A stretch of DNA of 64,000 nt from Xanthobacteraceae bacterium (GTDB lineage: Bacteria > Pseudomonadota > Alphaproteobacteria > Rhizobiales > Xanthobacteraceae): contig JAQSWY010000006.1 of the NCBI GenBank assembly GCA_029266425.1, forward strand, positions 84,888 through 148,887, written 5' to 3'. This document shows positions 26,626 through 35,169 of the stretch, piece by piece. The first letter of the stretch is position 1. The number at the start of each line of letters is the position of its first letter. Both the position numbers and the translations under genes were made by a program. The notes under the pieces were generated by a model that was not told the origin of the DNA, did not search any database, and was given only the letters and a program-made list of their open reading frames with translations.

Positions 26626-26632
26626 GCAGCCG

Positions 26633-27259
26633 ATGGATCGCCGCGACATGGCTCAGACCCACACCGACTCGCTCAACTTCTTCCGCGCCTGGATCGCCGA
26701 TCCGCGCGGCATCGGCGCGGTGGCGCCCTCCGGGCGCGCACTCGCCGACCTCATCACCGGCGACATCAACGAAGCGACCGGGCCGGTCATCGAGCTCGGC
26801 CCGGGGACCGGCGTGTTCACTCAGGCGCTGCTGGATCGCGGCGCGCGCGAAGAGGACCTGACGCTGGTCGAGTTCGGCGCGGATTTCGCCCGGCTCTTGC
26901 GGGCGCGCTTTCCCGAAGCCCGCGTGCTGTGCATGGATGCCGGCCGGCTTGCCCAGCACAGGCTGTTCGAGGGTGCTCCTGTCGGCGCCGTCATCAGCGG
27001 CCTGCCGCTGCTCACCATGAGCCCGCGCAGGGTGATGGCGATCCTCGACGGCGCCTTCTCCTACATGCAGCCGCGCGGCGCCTTCTATCAGTTCACCTAT
27101 GGTCCGCGCTGTCCCATCCCGCGCCCGATCCTCGAGCGCCTCGGCCTCAAGGCGACGCTGCTCGGCCGCGCCATCCGCAACATCCCGCCGGCGGCGGTCT
27201 ATCGCATCAGCGCCCGCCCGGCGCGGCAGAGCCGGCACGGTGCCGGACGCTCAGAATAA
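26633..27259 (+). CDS. PmtA/COG3963-like SAM-dependent methyltransferase
   Basis: The 208-residue protein is a Rossmann methyltransferase with FFRAWIADPRGIGAVAPSG near 16-34 (a hallmark of COG3963, which includes phospholipid N-methyltransferase PmtA). SAM motif I VIELGPGTGVFTQALLD lies near 52, and an SGLPLLTMSP motif near 122 corresponds to the active site. It may methylate phosphatidylethanolamine toward phosphatidylcholine. An ATG at 26648 (MAQTHTD) is an equally good start. The 3' end overlaps the converging gene by nine bases. Confidence 0.78.
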   Translation: MDRRDMAQTHTDSLNFFRAWIADPRGIGAVAPSGRALADLITGDINEATGPVIELGPGTGVFTQALLDRGAREEDLTLVEFGADFARLLRARFPEARVLCMDAGRLAQHRLFEGAPVGAVISGLPLLTMSPRRVMAILDGAFSYMQPRGAFYQFTYGPRCPIPRPILERLGLKATLLGRAIRNIPPAAVYRISARPARQSRHGAGRSE

Positions 27260-27880
27260 CGCGATGAGTTGCGGCAGCAGGCCGGCTCCTTTGGCATAGG
27301 CCACCAGTTCGGCGGTCGGCGCTGCGAGCAGGAACAGCATGCCATCGCGCAGCGCACGGCGCAGCGCCCGTGGCTGGAAGCTCGGCACGTCGGCATCCCG
27401 ATAGAGCGACAATCGCGGCCACAGCAGCGGGACACGTGCGGCATAGGCCTCGTAGCTTGCGCCGAACCGTTGGCCGAGCAGCGCGGCCTCGGCGCGCGCC
27501 GTCGAGGCGAGCAGGCCGCCGATCGAACCGCTGAGGATCGTCGCGATGACGAGGCTGCCGAACACCAGGCCGATGCCGGCGGCGCCGAGGATCGAGAAGC
27601 AATAGAGGGGGTTGCGGGTGATGGAATACGGGCCTGTGGTGACCAGGCAGGCGTTCTTGCGCCCGCCTATATAGAGCGTCGACCATAGCCGCCCGAGGAC
27701 GGCGGCCATGATGAGGCAGATGCCGGTGGCCCTGATGGCGTTGCCGGCGAACGAATCCCGGTCCCATGGGTCGTGCGAGACGAGGATCAGCGCGGTCACG
27801 GCGAGGGCAACGGCCTTGATGGTGGCGATGCGGCGGGACTGGCTGACATTGCCTGCCGGGCGCTCGATATCCGAGGGCAT
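27251..27880 (-). CDS. Isoprenylcysteine carboxyl methyltransferase/PEMT-like membrane protein
   Basis: The 209-residue protein has about four helices and the ICMT/PEMT core: YIGGRKNACLVTTGPYSITR near 70-89, then NPLYCFSILGAAGIGL. The C-terminal FGASYEAYAARVPLLWP near 140 contains the conserved acidic and arginine residues that bind SAM. Such bacterial proteins methylate lipids or small lipophilic substrates; the exact one is unknown. It converges on the PmtA-like gene and lies downstream of mipA on the same strand with a nine-base gap. Confidence 0.75.
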   Translation of the reverse strand: MPSDIERPAGNVSQSRRIATIKAVALAVTALILVSHDPWDRDSFAGNAIRATGICLIMAAVLGRLWSTLYIGGRKNACLVTTGPYSITRNPLYCFSILGAAGIGLVFGSLVIATILSGSIGGLLASTARAEAALLGQRFGASYEAYAARVPLLWPRLSLYRDADVPSFQPRALRRALRDGMLFLLAAPTAELVAYAKGAGLLPQLIALF

Positions 27881-27889
27881 TGTTCGTCC

Positions 27890-28714
27890 TCAGAAGCGAT
27901 AGCCGATGGCGAGCATCGCCGAAGGCTGGAAAGCCTCCTGCACGATCGGGCTGTCGGCGGCGTTTCCGAGGAGATAGCCGATGCCGACCTGTCCGCGCAC
28001 GAGCCAGTGCTCGCTCGCCATGTACGTCACCGCGAGATCGAGATCGACGCGCTTGAAGCCCGCTCCGATGTCGTATTGGGCGAGCCCCGAGGCGGCGGAC
28101 TGCGCGGCGGTGACGCCGAAATACGCCTCCATGTAATTTTCGTCCGCCCATGTCGCGGAGACCCCGGCCGAGAAGCGGAACTGGTCGATATTGTGGGCGA
28201 GATCGAAGCCGATCTTCGCCTCCAGTCCCTCGCTGCCGCCGATGGTGCGGCTGAGCGAGGCGTAGAATTCCGCCGGCCCCATCTCGTAGGCCACGGTGCC
28301 GCCGACCACGGCGCCCGCGTCGACGTCGCCGAGACCACGCAGATGATCTGAATCGTCTTCCGAACGGCCGAGGTCGTAACCGAGCTGGCCGCTGAAGTTG
28401 AAGTTGCCGACGCTATGGACGGTCACGGATAGGCCGCGCGGATCGACCTTCACCCGCTCTCCGAAGGTCGCGGTGACGAAGGGTATCGGCTGGATGTCGA
28501 ACTCGTCCGAGCCCTCATATTTCGGTGCGATCATCGCCCCGCCGCCGAGCACGACCTTCCACTCGGTGAGCTTCTGGCTGATGAAGGCGAGACGGTCGAT
28601 GGAGGTGGTGACGCTCTCCCCCTCGTTCGGGAGGTCGGCGCCGGCTGCCGGCCCGACCGGGATAAACGGCACGATGAAGTGGAGGCCGATGAGGGCCGCC
28701 TTGCCATGTCTCAT
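27890..28714 (-). CDS. MipA/OmpV-family outer-membrane protein
   Basis: The 274-residue protein has a signal peptide (about 1-26, ending PAAGAD) and beta-barrel character throughout, ending with IGYRF, the terminal aromatic of outer-membrane barrels. VVLGGGAMIAPKYEGSDEFD near 54-73 and IQPIPFVTATFGERV match MipA/OmpV. MipA scaffolds murein enzymes in E. coli, whereas OmpV relatives respond to osmotic or antimicrobial stress. It is divergent from a membrane LytTR regulator. Confidence 0.88.
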   Translation of the reverse strand: MRHGKAALIGLHFIVPFIPVGPAAGADLPNEGESVTTSIDRLAFISQKLTEWKVVLGGGAMIAPKYEGSDEFDIQPIPFVTATFGERVKVDPRGLSVTVHSVGNFNFSGQLGYDLGRSEDDSDHLRGLGDVDAGAVVGGTVAYEMGPAEFYASLSRTIGGSEGLEAKIGFDLAHNIDQFRFSAGVSATWADENYMEAYFGVTAAQSAASGLAQYDIGAGFKRVDLDLAVTYMASEHWLVRGQVGIGYLLGNAADSPIVQEAFQPSAMLAIGYRF

Positions 28715-28859
28715 TCACTCGCTCGCGGGTGGTTCGCAGGATGTTTTTTCAGGCTCGACCCACAAGTCCCGCGCCTGCCTTTCGAGAGCCAGTTTGGCTT
28801 CGCAATTGCGCCAAACTCTTCGCCAAACGTGCGAAATCGGTGCTCGGGGACCATTCGCG

Positions 28860-29684
28860 ATGCGTGATTTCGCCAGTTCGCAGACGGACGCTGCGATGCC
28901 GGCCGGCTGGCTCCGGCGCCGCGCCGCAGAGGCATGTCTCGCGCTGGCCCTCAGTCCGGCTCTCGCCTGGATGCGGCCGTTCGGCACCGACGAGCAGACC
29001 TTCTTCGCGCGGCTCGGCTATTGGGTCGTGCTGCTGGTGAGCTGGTTCATCGTCACGGCGGCCGTAGAATGCCTGCTCGCCAGTCGAGGCTTCTTCCGTC
29101 CCCTCGCCCCGATGGCTCGCCGGGCGCTGGTGATCGGACTTGCCGCGCTCCCTATGATCATCATCGCCGGGGCGGCGACCAATGCGCTCTCCGGCTGGGA
29201 GCCCAGCCTCAGCGAGGTCACCGAGATGTACGCACAGATCGTGCTCGTCGGCTCCGTCGTGACGCTCCTGGCGAGGGTGGTGCTGCCTCGGGACACCGAA
29301 GCCGTGCCGATGTCCATCGAGGCGCCGCGCCAGATCCCGCGCCCGGCGCTGCCGGCCGTCGATCCGCCGGTTGCGTCATGCCCGCTCGCCGCGCGGCTGC
29401 CGCTCGACGTGCGCGGGCGCATCGTCTGCCTGGAGATGGAAGACCATTATGTCCGCGTGCACACCGATCGCGGCTCGGTGCTGGTGCTGCTGCGGCTGAG
29501 CGATGCGATCGCCGAGGCGAACCCGGTGCAGGGGCGGCAGGTGCATCGCTCCTGGTGGGTGAGCGACGACGCGGTGGAAGGCTTCGAGCGTGTCGGACGG
29601 GTCGGCGCGGTCCGCCTCAGCAACGGGGTGCGCGTGCCGGTGTCGCAGCGCTATCTGAAGTCGGTCGAAGCCTCGTTCTCCTGA
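28860..29684 (+). CDS. Membrane-anchored LytTR DNA-binding regulator
   Basis: The 274-residue protein has four membrane helices (about 25-40, 51-70, 83-103, 117-140), a short linker, and a C-terminal LytTR domain (about 180-272). The latter shows IVCLEMEDHYVRVHTDRGS near 192 and HRSWWVSDDAVEGFERVG near 231, the usual contacts of the LytTR beta fold. It lacks a receiver domain, so the helices probably sense a membrane signal directly. I chose ATG 28860; the longer ORF runs antisense through mipA. It may control the divergent mipA gene. Confidence 0.83.
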   Translation: MRDFASSQTDAAMPAGWLRRRAAEACLALALSPALAWMRPFGTDEQTFFARLGYWVVLLVSWFIVTAAVECLLASRGFFRPLAPMARRALVIGLAALPMIIIAGAATNALSGWEPSLSEVTEMYAQIVLVGSVVTLLARVVLPRDTEAVPMSIEAPRQIPRPALPAVDPPVASCPLAARLPLDVRGRIVCLEMEDHYVRVHTDRGSVLVLLRLSDAIAEANPVQGRQVHRSWWVSDDAVEGFERVGRVGAVRLSNGVRVPVSQRYLKSVEASFS

Positions 29685-30217
29685 GTGTCTGGCCCGTAAA
29701 TGTCCTAACTGAACCCGGGCATCCACGGCCCTTGAGATTGGGCAACCGTGGATGGCCCCGACAAGCCCGGCCATGACGGCGAGATGGTCGATAATTCGCT
29801 GCCGTCGTGGAGATGCGAGTCGGACTCTGAATCTGGCCCTCTGCCCTTCGCCGGGAAAATCCTTAGTCGGTTTCCGAACCCGAGCCCTGATGGTCGGAGC
29901 CGGACGTTTCACTGCCGCATGACTTCGCGTTTGCTTGACGCGTCGCTCACTCGACAGCTTTCCTGCGGCGAGCACCGAATTGCGTCGTCCTCAATAGGGC
30001 AAATATCCAGTTGCGGCGGCAGCAATAACTGCGCTCCGGACTTTACTGGCGCCGCCGCGGCGCGCTGACCTTACGTACACCAATGATTTTGTCCCAGAAT
30101 GCAACCGTTTCGCCGAGTGACATCCGACTGTCATCAGGGCATGGTTGCTGGCGCCGGCCAGCGGTAGGGCGGTCTGTCCCCGATGCTGAGGCGAGTACGA
30201 TCAACGAGGGCGCGCAA
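29685..30217. other. 533-bp intergenic region with repeat and importer promoter
   Basis: It holds a family A repeat (29714-29778), then about 430 bases in which I see no gene. The promoter of the downstream importer must lie in 30070-30200, but no clear -35/-10 pair stands out. A GAGGG Shine-Dalgarno precedes the importer ATG. Confidence 0.5.
29714..29778. repeat. Dispersed inverted repeat, family A copy 3 (short)
   Basis: The left arm is shortened (cgggcatccacggccc) while the right arm (cgtggatggccccgacaagc and onward to atgacgg) is complete. It lies just after the LytTR gene. Confidence 0.7.
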
Positions 30218-31318
30218 ATGAAAAATGTGCTGAGCCGAACTCTCTCCATTTCCATCCTGGCACTGTGCGCTTCGACCGGCGCTGCGTTCAGCCAGTCGAT
30301 GGACAAGCTGGTCGCCGACGCGAAGGCGGAAGGCCAGCTCACCGTCATCGCCCTGCCCCACGACTGGTGCAACTACGGCGAAATGCTGAGCACCTTCAAG
30401 GCGAAGTACGGCATCCAGATCAACGAGCTCAATCCCGACGCCGGCTCCGGCGACGAGGTCGAGGCAATCAAGGCGAACAAGGGCAATAAGGGCCCGCAGG
30501 CTCCCGACGTGATCGATGTCGGCCTCTCCTTCGGCCCGACCGCCAAGTCCGAAGGCCTGCTGCAGCCCTATAAGGTCTCCACCTGGGAGACCATCCCGAC
30601 TGAGGCCAAGGACGCCGACGGCCACTGGTACGGCGACTATTACGGCGTGCTGGCCTTCCAGGTGAACAAGGACCTGGTGAAGAACGTGCCCAAGGACTGG
30701 GCCGACCTGCTGAAGCCGGAATACGCCAACGCCGTCGCTCTCGCGGGTGACCCGCGCACCTCCAATCAGGCGATCCAGGCGGTCTATGCCGCCGGTCTTT
30801 CCACCGCCCCCGCGGGCGGCGCGGCGGCCGGCAAGGCCGGCCTCGAATTCTTCAAGAAGCTGAATGCCGGCAATTTCGTCCCGGTGATCGGCAAGGCCGC
30901 TTCCATCGCCCAGGGCTCGACCCCGATCGTGATCCGCTGGGACTACAATGCGCTCGCCGACCGCGACAAGCTCGCCGGCAACCCGCCGACCGAAGTCGTC
31001 GTGCCGAAGACCGGCGTCGTCGCCGGCGTCTATGTGCAGGGCATCAGCGCCTACGCCCCGCACCCGAACGCCGCCAAGCTGTGGATGGAGCACCTCTATT
31101 CGGACGAGGGTCAGCTGCTTTGGCTGAAGGGCTACTGCCATCCGATCCGCTTCAACGACCTTGCCGCCAAGGGCAAGATCCCCAAGGAGCTGCTCGACAA
31201 GCTGCCCCCGGCTGAAGCCTACAAGGCCGCGGTGTTCCCGACCCTCGACCAGCAGAACGCCTCCAAGGCGGTCATCGCCGGCGAGTGGGACAAGATCGTC
31301 GGCGCCAACGTGAAGTGA
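30218..31318 (+). CDS. ABC transporter solute-binding protein (family 1, PotD/Fbp-like)
   Basis: The 366-residue periplasmic protein has a Sec signal (residues 1-26, cut near AFSQ) and a type II binding fold: LVADAKAEGQLTVIALPHD near 30, DVIDVGLSFGPTAKSEGLLQ near 97 and YYGVLAFQVNKDLVKNVPKD near 142. A YAPHPNAAKLWMEHLYSDEG segment near 283 is typical of putrescine/2-aminoethylphosphonate/iron-type binding proteins. GAGGG seven bases upstream sets the start. It opens a four-gene importer operon. Ligand not determined. Confidence 0.88.
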   Translation: MKNVLSRTLSISILALCASTGAAFSQSMDKLVADAKAEGQLTVIALPHDWCNYGEMLSTFKAKYGIQINELNPDAGSGDEVEAIKANKGNKGPQAPDVIDVGLSFGPTAKSEGLLQPYKVSTWETIPTEAKDADGHWYGDYYGVLAFQVNKDLVKNVPKDWADLLKPEYANAVALAGDPRTSNQAIQAVYAAGLSTAPAGGAAAGKAGLEFFKKLNAGNFVPVIGKAASIAQGSTPIVIRWDYNALADRDKLAGNPPTEVVVPKTGVVAGVYVQGISAYAPHPNAAKLWMEHLYSDEGQLLWLKGYCHPIRFNDLAAKGKIPKELLDKLPPAEAYKAAVFPTLDQQNASKAVIAGEWDKIVGANVK

Positions 31319-31342
31319 GCTGACGCTGCTTCTGCCGATCCA

Positions 31343-31370
31343 GTCGCCGGCGTATCCTTGCGCCGGCGAC
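31343..31370 (+). terminator. Intercistronic hairpin after the solute-binding gene
   Basis: gtcgccggcg (31343-31352) pairs with cgccggcgac (31361-31370), followed by ttctt. The position between the solute-binding gene and the permeases suggests partial termination or mRNA protection, so the binding protein is made in excess. Confidence 0.6.
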
Positions 31371-31408
31371 TTCTTCCCGGGACCTCATTCGCGAGCTGAA
31401 ACAATCCC

Positions 31409-32311
31409 ATGGTCGATAATGTCGGTGCAGCCACCATGGATGGCAGCGTTATCGCCGCCCAGCGAAAACGCCTGCCGCTGTCGTGGCTCGGCGTGGTGCC
31501 GTTCTTCGTCTTCGCACTGCTGTTCCTGATCCTGCCGACCGTCGATCTGATGATCGGCGCGTTCCAGACGTCGACCGGCGAGTTCACGCTGCAGAACATC
31601 GCCAATCTGAACCAGCCGAGCATCCTCTCGGCCTATTGGATCTCGATCCAGGTTTCGGTCGCCTCGGCCGTACTGGGCGCCATCATCGGGTTCTTTCTGG
31701 CCCACGCCGCGGTGATGGGCAATCTGCCCAACTGGATCCGCCCGACGCTGACGACCTTCTCCGGGGTCGCCTCCAATTTCGCCGGCGTGCCGCTGGCCTT
31801 CGCCTTCATCGCCACGCTCGGCCGCACCGGCCTGGTGACGACCCTGCTCTCGACCTATGCCGGCTTCAATCTCTATTCGACTGGCTTCAACATCCTCAGC
31901 TTCTGGGGCCTCACCATCACCTATCTCTACTTCCAGATCCCGCTGATGGTTCTGATCCTGATGCCGGCTTTGGATGGACTGAAGAAGGAGTGGCGGGAGG
32001 CGGCCTCGATCCTCGGCGCGACCAAGCTGCAGTTCTGGACCCACGTCGCCTTCCCGGTGCTGTGGCCGAGCCTGCTCGGCGCCACCATGCTGCTGTTCGC
32101 CAATGCCTTCGGCGCCATCGCCACGGCCTATGCGCTCACCGGCTCCTCGCTCAACATCGTGCCGATCCTGCTCTATGCGCAGATCCGCGGAGACGTGCTG
32201 CACGATCCCAATCTCGGCTATGCGCTGGCGCTGGGCATGATCTTGATCACTGCAATATCCAACATCACCTATATCTGGCTGCGCGCGCGCAGCGACCGGT
32301 GGCTGCGATGA
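31409..32311 (+). CDS. ABC transporter permease 1 (PotB-like)
   Basis: The 300-residue inner-membrane protein has six helices and the cytoplasmic EAA loop WREAASILGATKLQFWTHVA near 192-211 that docks on the ATPase. It follows the solute-binding gene by 90 bases containing a hairpin. Its stop overlaps the next permease start (ATGA). An in-frame later ATG at residue 10 is also possible. Confidence 0.9.
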   Translation: MVDNVGAATMDGSVIAAQRKRLPLSWLGVVPFFVFALLFLILPTVDLMIGAFQTSTGEFTLQNIANLNQPSILSAYWISIQVSVASAVLGAIIGFFLAHAAVMGNLPNWIRPTLTTFSGVASNFAGVPLAFAFIATLGRTGLVTTLLSTYAGFNLYSTGFNILSFWGLTITYLYFQIPLMVLILMPALDGLKKEWREAASILGATKLQFWTHVAFPVLWPSLLGATMLLFANAFGAIATAYALTGSSLNIVPILLYAQIRGDVLHDPNLGYALALGMILITAISNITYIWLRARSDRWLR

Positions 32312-33099
32312 AGAGCGAACGTTTCGGCCCCTGGCTGGCGATGATTGTCGGCACGCTCTATTTCGTCATACCGCTCATCGCCACCTTCGAATTCTCGCTG
32401 CGCAAGCGGCGCGGCGTCTATTCGTTCGACGCCTACGCTTCGGTGTTTAGCGATGCCCGCTTCATCGAGAGCTTCGGTTATTCGACGCTGATCGCGCTGC
32501 TCACCATCATCGTCGGCGTGCTGCTGGTGGTGCCGACCGCCTATGTGATCCGCCTGCGCATGCCGCGGATGCGGCCGGTGGTCGAGTTCGTCACCTTGCT
32601 GCCGCTGGTCATCCCGGCCATCGTCATCGTGTTCGGCTATTTGCGGCTCTATAATTCCTCGTCCTTCCTGCCGATGACCGCGACCACGCGCAGCACCGAC
32701 CTCCTGCTGGTCTTCGCCTATGTCGTCCTCGCCATGCCCTATATGTACCGGGCCGTGGACACCGGCTTGCGCTCGATCGACGTGAAGACGCTCACCGAGG
32801 CCGCCGAGAGCCTCGGCGCCAGCTGGTGGACCATCCTGTTCAATGTGATCCTGCCCAATGTGCGGGTGGCCGTGCTCTCGGGCGCGTTCCTGACCTTCGC
32901 CATCGTCATCGGCGAGTTCACCATCGCGAGCCTGCTGAACCGGCCGGCCTTCGGCCCCTATCTGCAGAATGTCGGCGCCAACAGCGCCTATGAGCCCTCG
33001 GCGCTCGCGGTAATCGCCTTCGTCGTCACCTGGGCCTGCATGGGCCTGATCCAGCTCTTCGGGCGCGGGGCGCGCGGCGCGTCCCCGGCCACGCGCTAA
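32308..33099 (+). CDS. ABC transporter permease 2 (PotC-like)
   Basis: The 263-residue permease has six helices and the EAA loop TEAAESLGASWWTILFNVIL near 165-184. The start MKSERFGPWLAMIV overlaps the preceding stop by four bases; the longer ORF from 31483 is a shadow of permease 1. It forms the heterodimeric channel with permease 1. Confidence 0.9.
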   Translation: MKSERFGPWLAMIVGTLYFVIPLIATFEFSLRKRRGVYSFDAYASVFSDARFIESFGYSTLIALLTIIVGVLLVVPTAYVIRLRMPRMRPVVEFVTLLPLVIPAIVIVFGYLRLYNSSSFLPMTATTRSTDLLLVFAYVVLAMPYMYRAVDTGLRSIDVKTLTEAAESLGASWWTILFNVILPNVRVAVLSGAFLTFAIVIGEFTIASLLNRPAFGPYLQNVGANSAYEPSALAVIAFVVTWACMGLIQLFGRGARGASPATR

Positions 33100-33121
33100 C
33101 ACGGACCCCGAGGAGACGCAC

Positions 33122-34186
33122 ATGGCATTTCTCGACATTTCCGGCGTTCGCAAGACCTACGGGCAAAACCCCGTGGTGCGGGAATTCGATCTGGCGGTGG
33201 AGCGCGGCGAGTTCGTCTCCTTCCTCGGGCCGTCGGGCTGCGGCAAGACCACGACCCTGCGCATGGTGGCCGGCTTCGAGCATCCGACCGTTGGCACCAT
33301 CAAGATCGGCGGCAAGGACGTGACCAATCTGCCGCCCAACCAGCGCAATATCGGCATGGTGTTCCAGGCCTACGCGCTGTTTCCCAACATGACGGTGGCC
33401 GACAATATCGGCTTCGGCCTCAAGGTGGCGAAGAAGCCGGCTTCCGAGATCGGCCCGCGGGTGAAGGAGATGCTGGATCTGATCAAGCTGCCGCACCTCG
33501 CCGATCGCTATCCCTACCAGCTCTCCGGCGGCCAGCAGCAGCGCGTGGCGCTCGCCCGCGCCATCGCCAACAAGCCACAGGTGCTGCTGCTCGACGAGCC
33601 GCTCTCCGCGCTCGACGCCAAGATCCGGGTCTCGCTGCGCGAGGAGATCCGCAGCCTGCAGAAGGCGCTCGGCATCACCACCATCTTCGTCACCCACGAC
33701 CAGGAGGAAGCGCTGTCGATGTCCGACCGCGTCGTGGTGATGAGCGAAGGGCGGATGGAGCAGGTCGGCAATCCGTTCGAGATCTACAATTATCCGAAGA
33801 CCCGTTTCGTCGCCGGGTTCGTCGGCACGCTCAATACCTTGAAGGCGCAGGTGGTCGATCCGTCATCCGGACGCCTGAGCATCGACGGGCAGGAAGCCGT
33901 CACCACCCGCCCGCTCAACGGCAGCGCCGCCGGCACCGAGCGCACCGTCGCGCTGCGGCCGGAGGCGGTTGCGCTCGGCGAACGCACCGAGGGACGCAAC
34001 AGCCTGTCCGGCACCATCGACGAGGTCGGCTTCCTCGGCTCGGTGGTCCGCATCAAGGTCCGGCTCGGCGAGAACGCAGTGTCGCTCGACACCTTCAACT
34101 CATCGAGCGTCAGCCCGCCCAAGCGCGGCGACACCGCCTCGATCGTCTTCGCCCGCGAGGACCTCTTGGTGCTGGAAGACGCGTAG
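33122..34186 (+). CDS. ABC transporter ATP-binding protein (PotA/CysA-type with TOBE domain)
   Basis: The 354-residue ATPase has Walker A GPSGCGKTTTL near 37, Q-loop VFQAYALFPNMTVADN near 80, signature [13 protein letters not shown] near 136, Walker B LLLDEPLSALDAKI near 156 and H-loop FVTHDQEEALS near 191. Residues 240-354 form a TOBE-type regulatory domain (TVALRPEAVALGERTEG near 277). This long form is typical of polyamine, iron and phosphonate importers. It ends the operon begun at 30218. Confidence 0.92.
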   Translation: MAFLDISGVRKTYGQNPVVREFDLAVERGEFVSFLGPSGCGKTTTLRMVAGFEHPTVGTIKIGGKDVTNLPPNQRNIGMVFQAYALFPNMTVADNIGFGLKVAKKPASEIGPRVKEMLDLIKLPHLADRYPYQLSGGQQQRVALARAIANKPQVLLLDEPLSALDAKIRVSLREEIRSLQKALGITTIFVTHDQEEALSMSDRVVVMSEGRMEQVGNPFEIYNYPKTRFVAGFVGTLNTLKAQVVDPSSGRLSIDGQEAVTTRPLNGSAAGTERTVALRPEAVALGERTEGRNSLSGTIDEVGFLGSVVRIKVRLGENAVSLDTFNSSSVSPPKRGDTASIVFAREDLLVLEDA

Positions 34187-34228
34187 CAGGGCCGCCGTTC
34201 GCACCGCCTCGTAGTTCAACAATAGACC

Positions 34229-34311
34229 CGTCATCCCCGGGCTCGTCCCGGGGATCCACGCCCGTGACGAGAGAGCGACCGTGGATGGCCGGGACAAGCC
34301 CGGCCATGACG
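34229..34311. repeat. Dispersed inverted repeat, family A copy 4
   Basis: This well-preserved copy has left arm cgtcatccccgggctcgtcc and right arm ggccgggacaagcccggcca. The two arms form a roughly 31-bp near-perfect stem, and each arm also has a smaller internal palindrome. It lies between two converging operons, so it may serve as a two-way terminator. Confidence 0.85.
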
Positions 34312-34375
34312 GCGGAAATTGCCGCGGTCACTTGCCACAGCTGATGCGGACTCTTACGGCGACAGCCTATCGAGC

Positions 34376-35146
34376 CTACAACCACTCCGCCATCGGTCGC
34401 ACCGCGTAGCCGGCATCCTTGAGCCGGGCCTTCACCTTGCGCGCCATGTTCACCGCATCGGCGGTGTCGCCATGGACGCACACCGTGTCGGCGCGCACCG
34501 GGATTCGCTTGCCGCTGATCGAGGTCACCTCGCCGCTCTCGACGATGCGCAGGATGCGCTCGGCGGCCTCCTCGGCATCGTGAAGCACCGCGCCCGGCAG
34601 CTTGCGCGAGGCGAGGTTGCCATTGTCGGCATAAGCGCGGTCGGCATAGATCTCGCGGGCGAGCCTGAGGCCCATCTCCTCGCCGGCGCGCTCGGTCGGC
34701 AGGCCCGGCATCACCACGAAGATGAAGTCGGGATCGAGCGCCTTGATGGCGCGTGCGACAGCCCGAGCGAGATCTATATCCTCATTGGCCATGTTGCCGA
34801 GCGAGCCGTGGGTCTTGATGTGATCGAGACGCAAGCCCTGCGCATGGGCCAGCGCCTGCAACGCGCCGATCTGGTAGATGATCTGCTTCTCCACATCCGC
34901 CGGGCTCTGCCCGAGGATCGGCCGGCGGCCGAAGCCCCACAGGTCGAAGAAGCTCGGATGCGCGCCGACGCCGACGCCGCGCGCCTTGGCGGCCTCCAGC
35001 GTCTTCGCCATCACCAGCGGATCGCCGGCATGGAAGCCGCAGGCGATATTGGCCGAGGTGACGATGTCGAGCATCGCCTCGTCATCGCCTAGGGAATAGA
35101 CGCCGAAGCCCTCGCCCATGTCGCAATTGAGATCGATGGTCTTCAT
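34376..35146 (-). CDS. pxpA: 5-oxoprolinase subunit A (LamB/YcsF family)
   Basis: The 256-residue protein starts with the family signature DLNCDMGEGFGVY (residues 4-16) and has NIACGFHAGDPLVM near 35 and DHIKTHGSLGNMA near 99. PxpA is the hydrolytic subunit that works with PxpB and PxpC to open 5-oxoproline (pyroglutamate) to glutamate with ATP. GGGAGC before ATG 35146 supports this start over one four codons earlier. It is the last gene of the leftward pxpBCA operon. Confidence 0.92.
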   Translation of the reverse strand: MKTIDLNCDMGEGFGVYSLGDDEAMLDIVTSANIACGFHAGDPLVMAKTLEAAKARGVGVGAHPSFFDLWGFGRRPILGQSPADVEKQIIYQIGALQALAHAQGLRLDHIKTHGSLGNMANEDIDLARAVARAIKALDPDFIFVVMPGLPTERAGEEMGLRLAREIYADRAYADNGNLASRKLPGAVLHDAEEAAERILRIVESGEVTSISGKRIPVRADTVCVHGDTADAVNMARKVKARLKDAGYAVRPMAEWL

Positions 35147-35169
35147 GCTTGCTCCCATCCGTTAAGCGC

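Noticed and set aside
34229..34311. Insertion-sequence end or transposon
   Set aside because: The element is short, has no transposase and recurs as a small palindrome. It is treated as a dispersed repeat.
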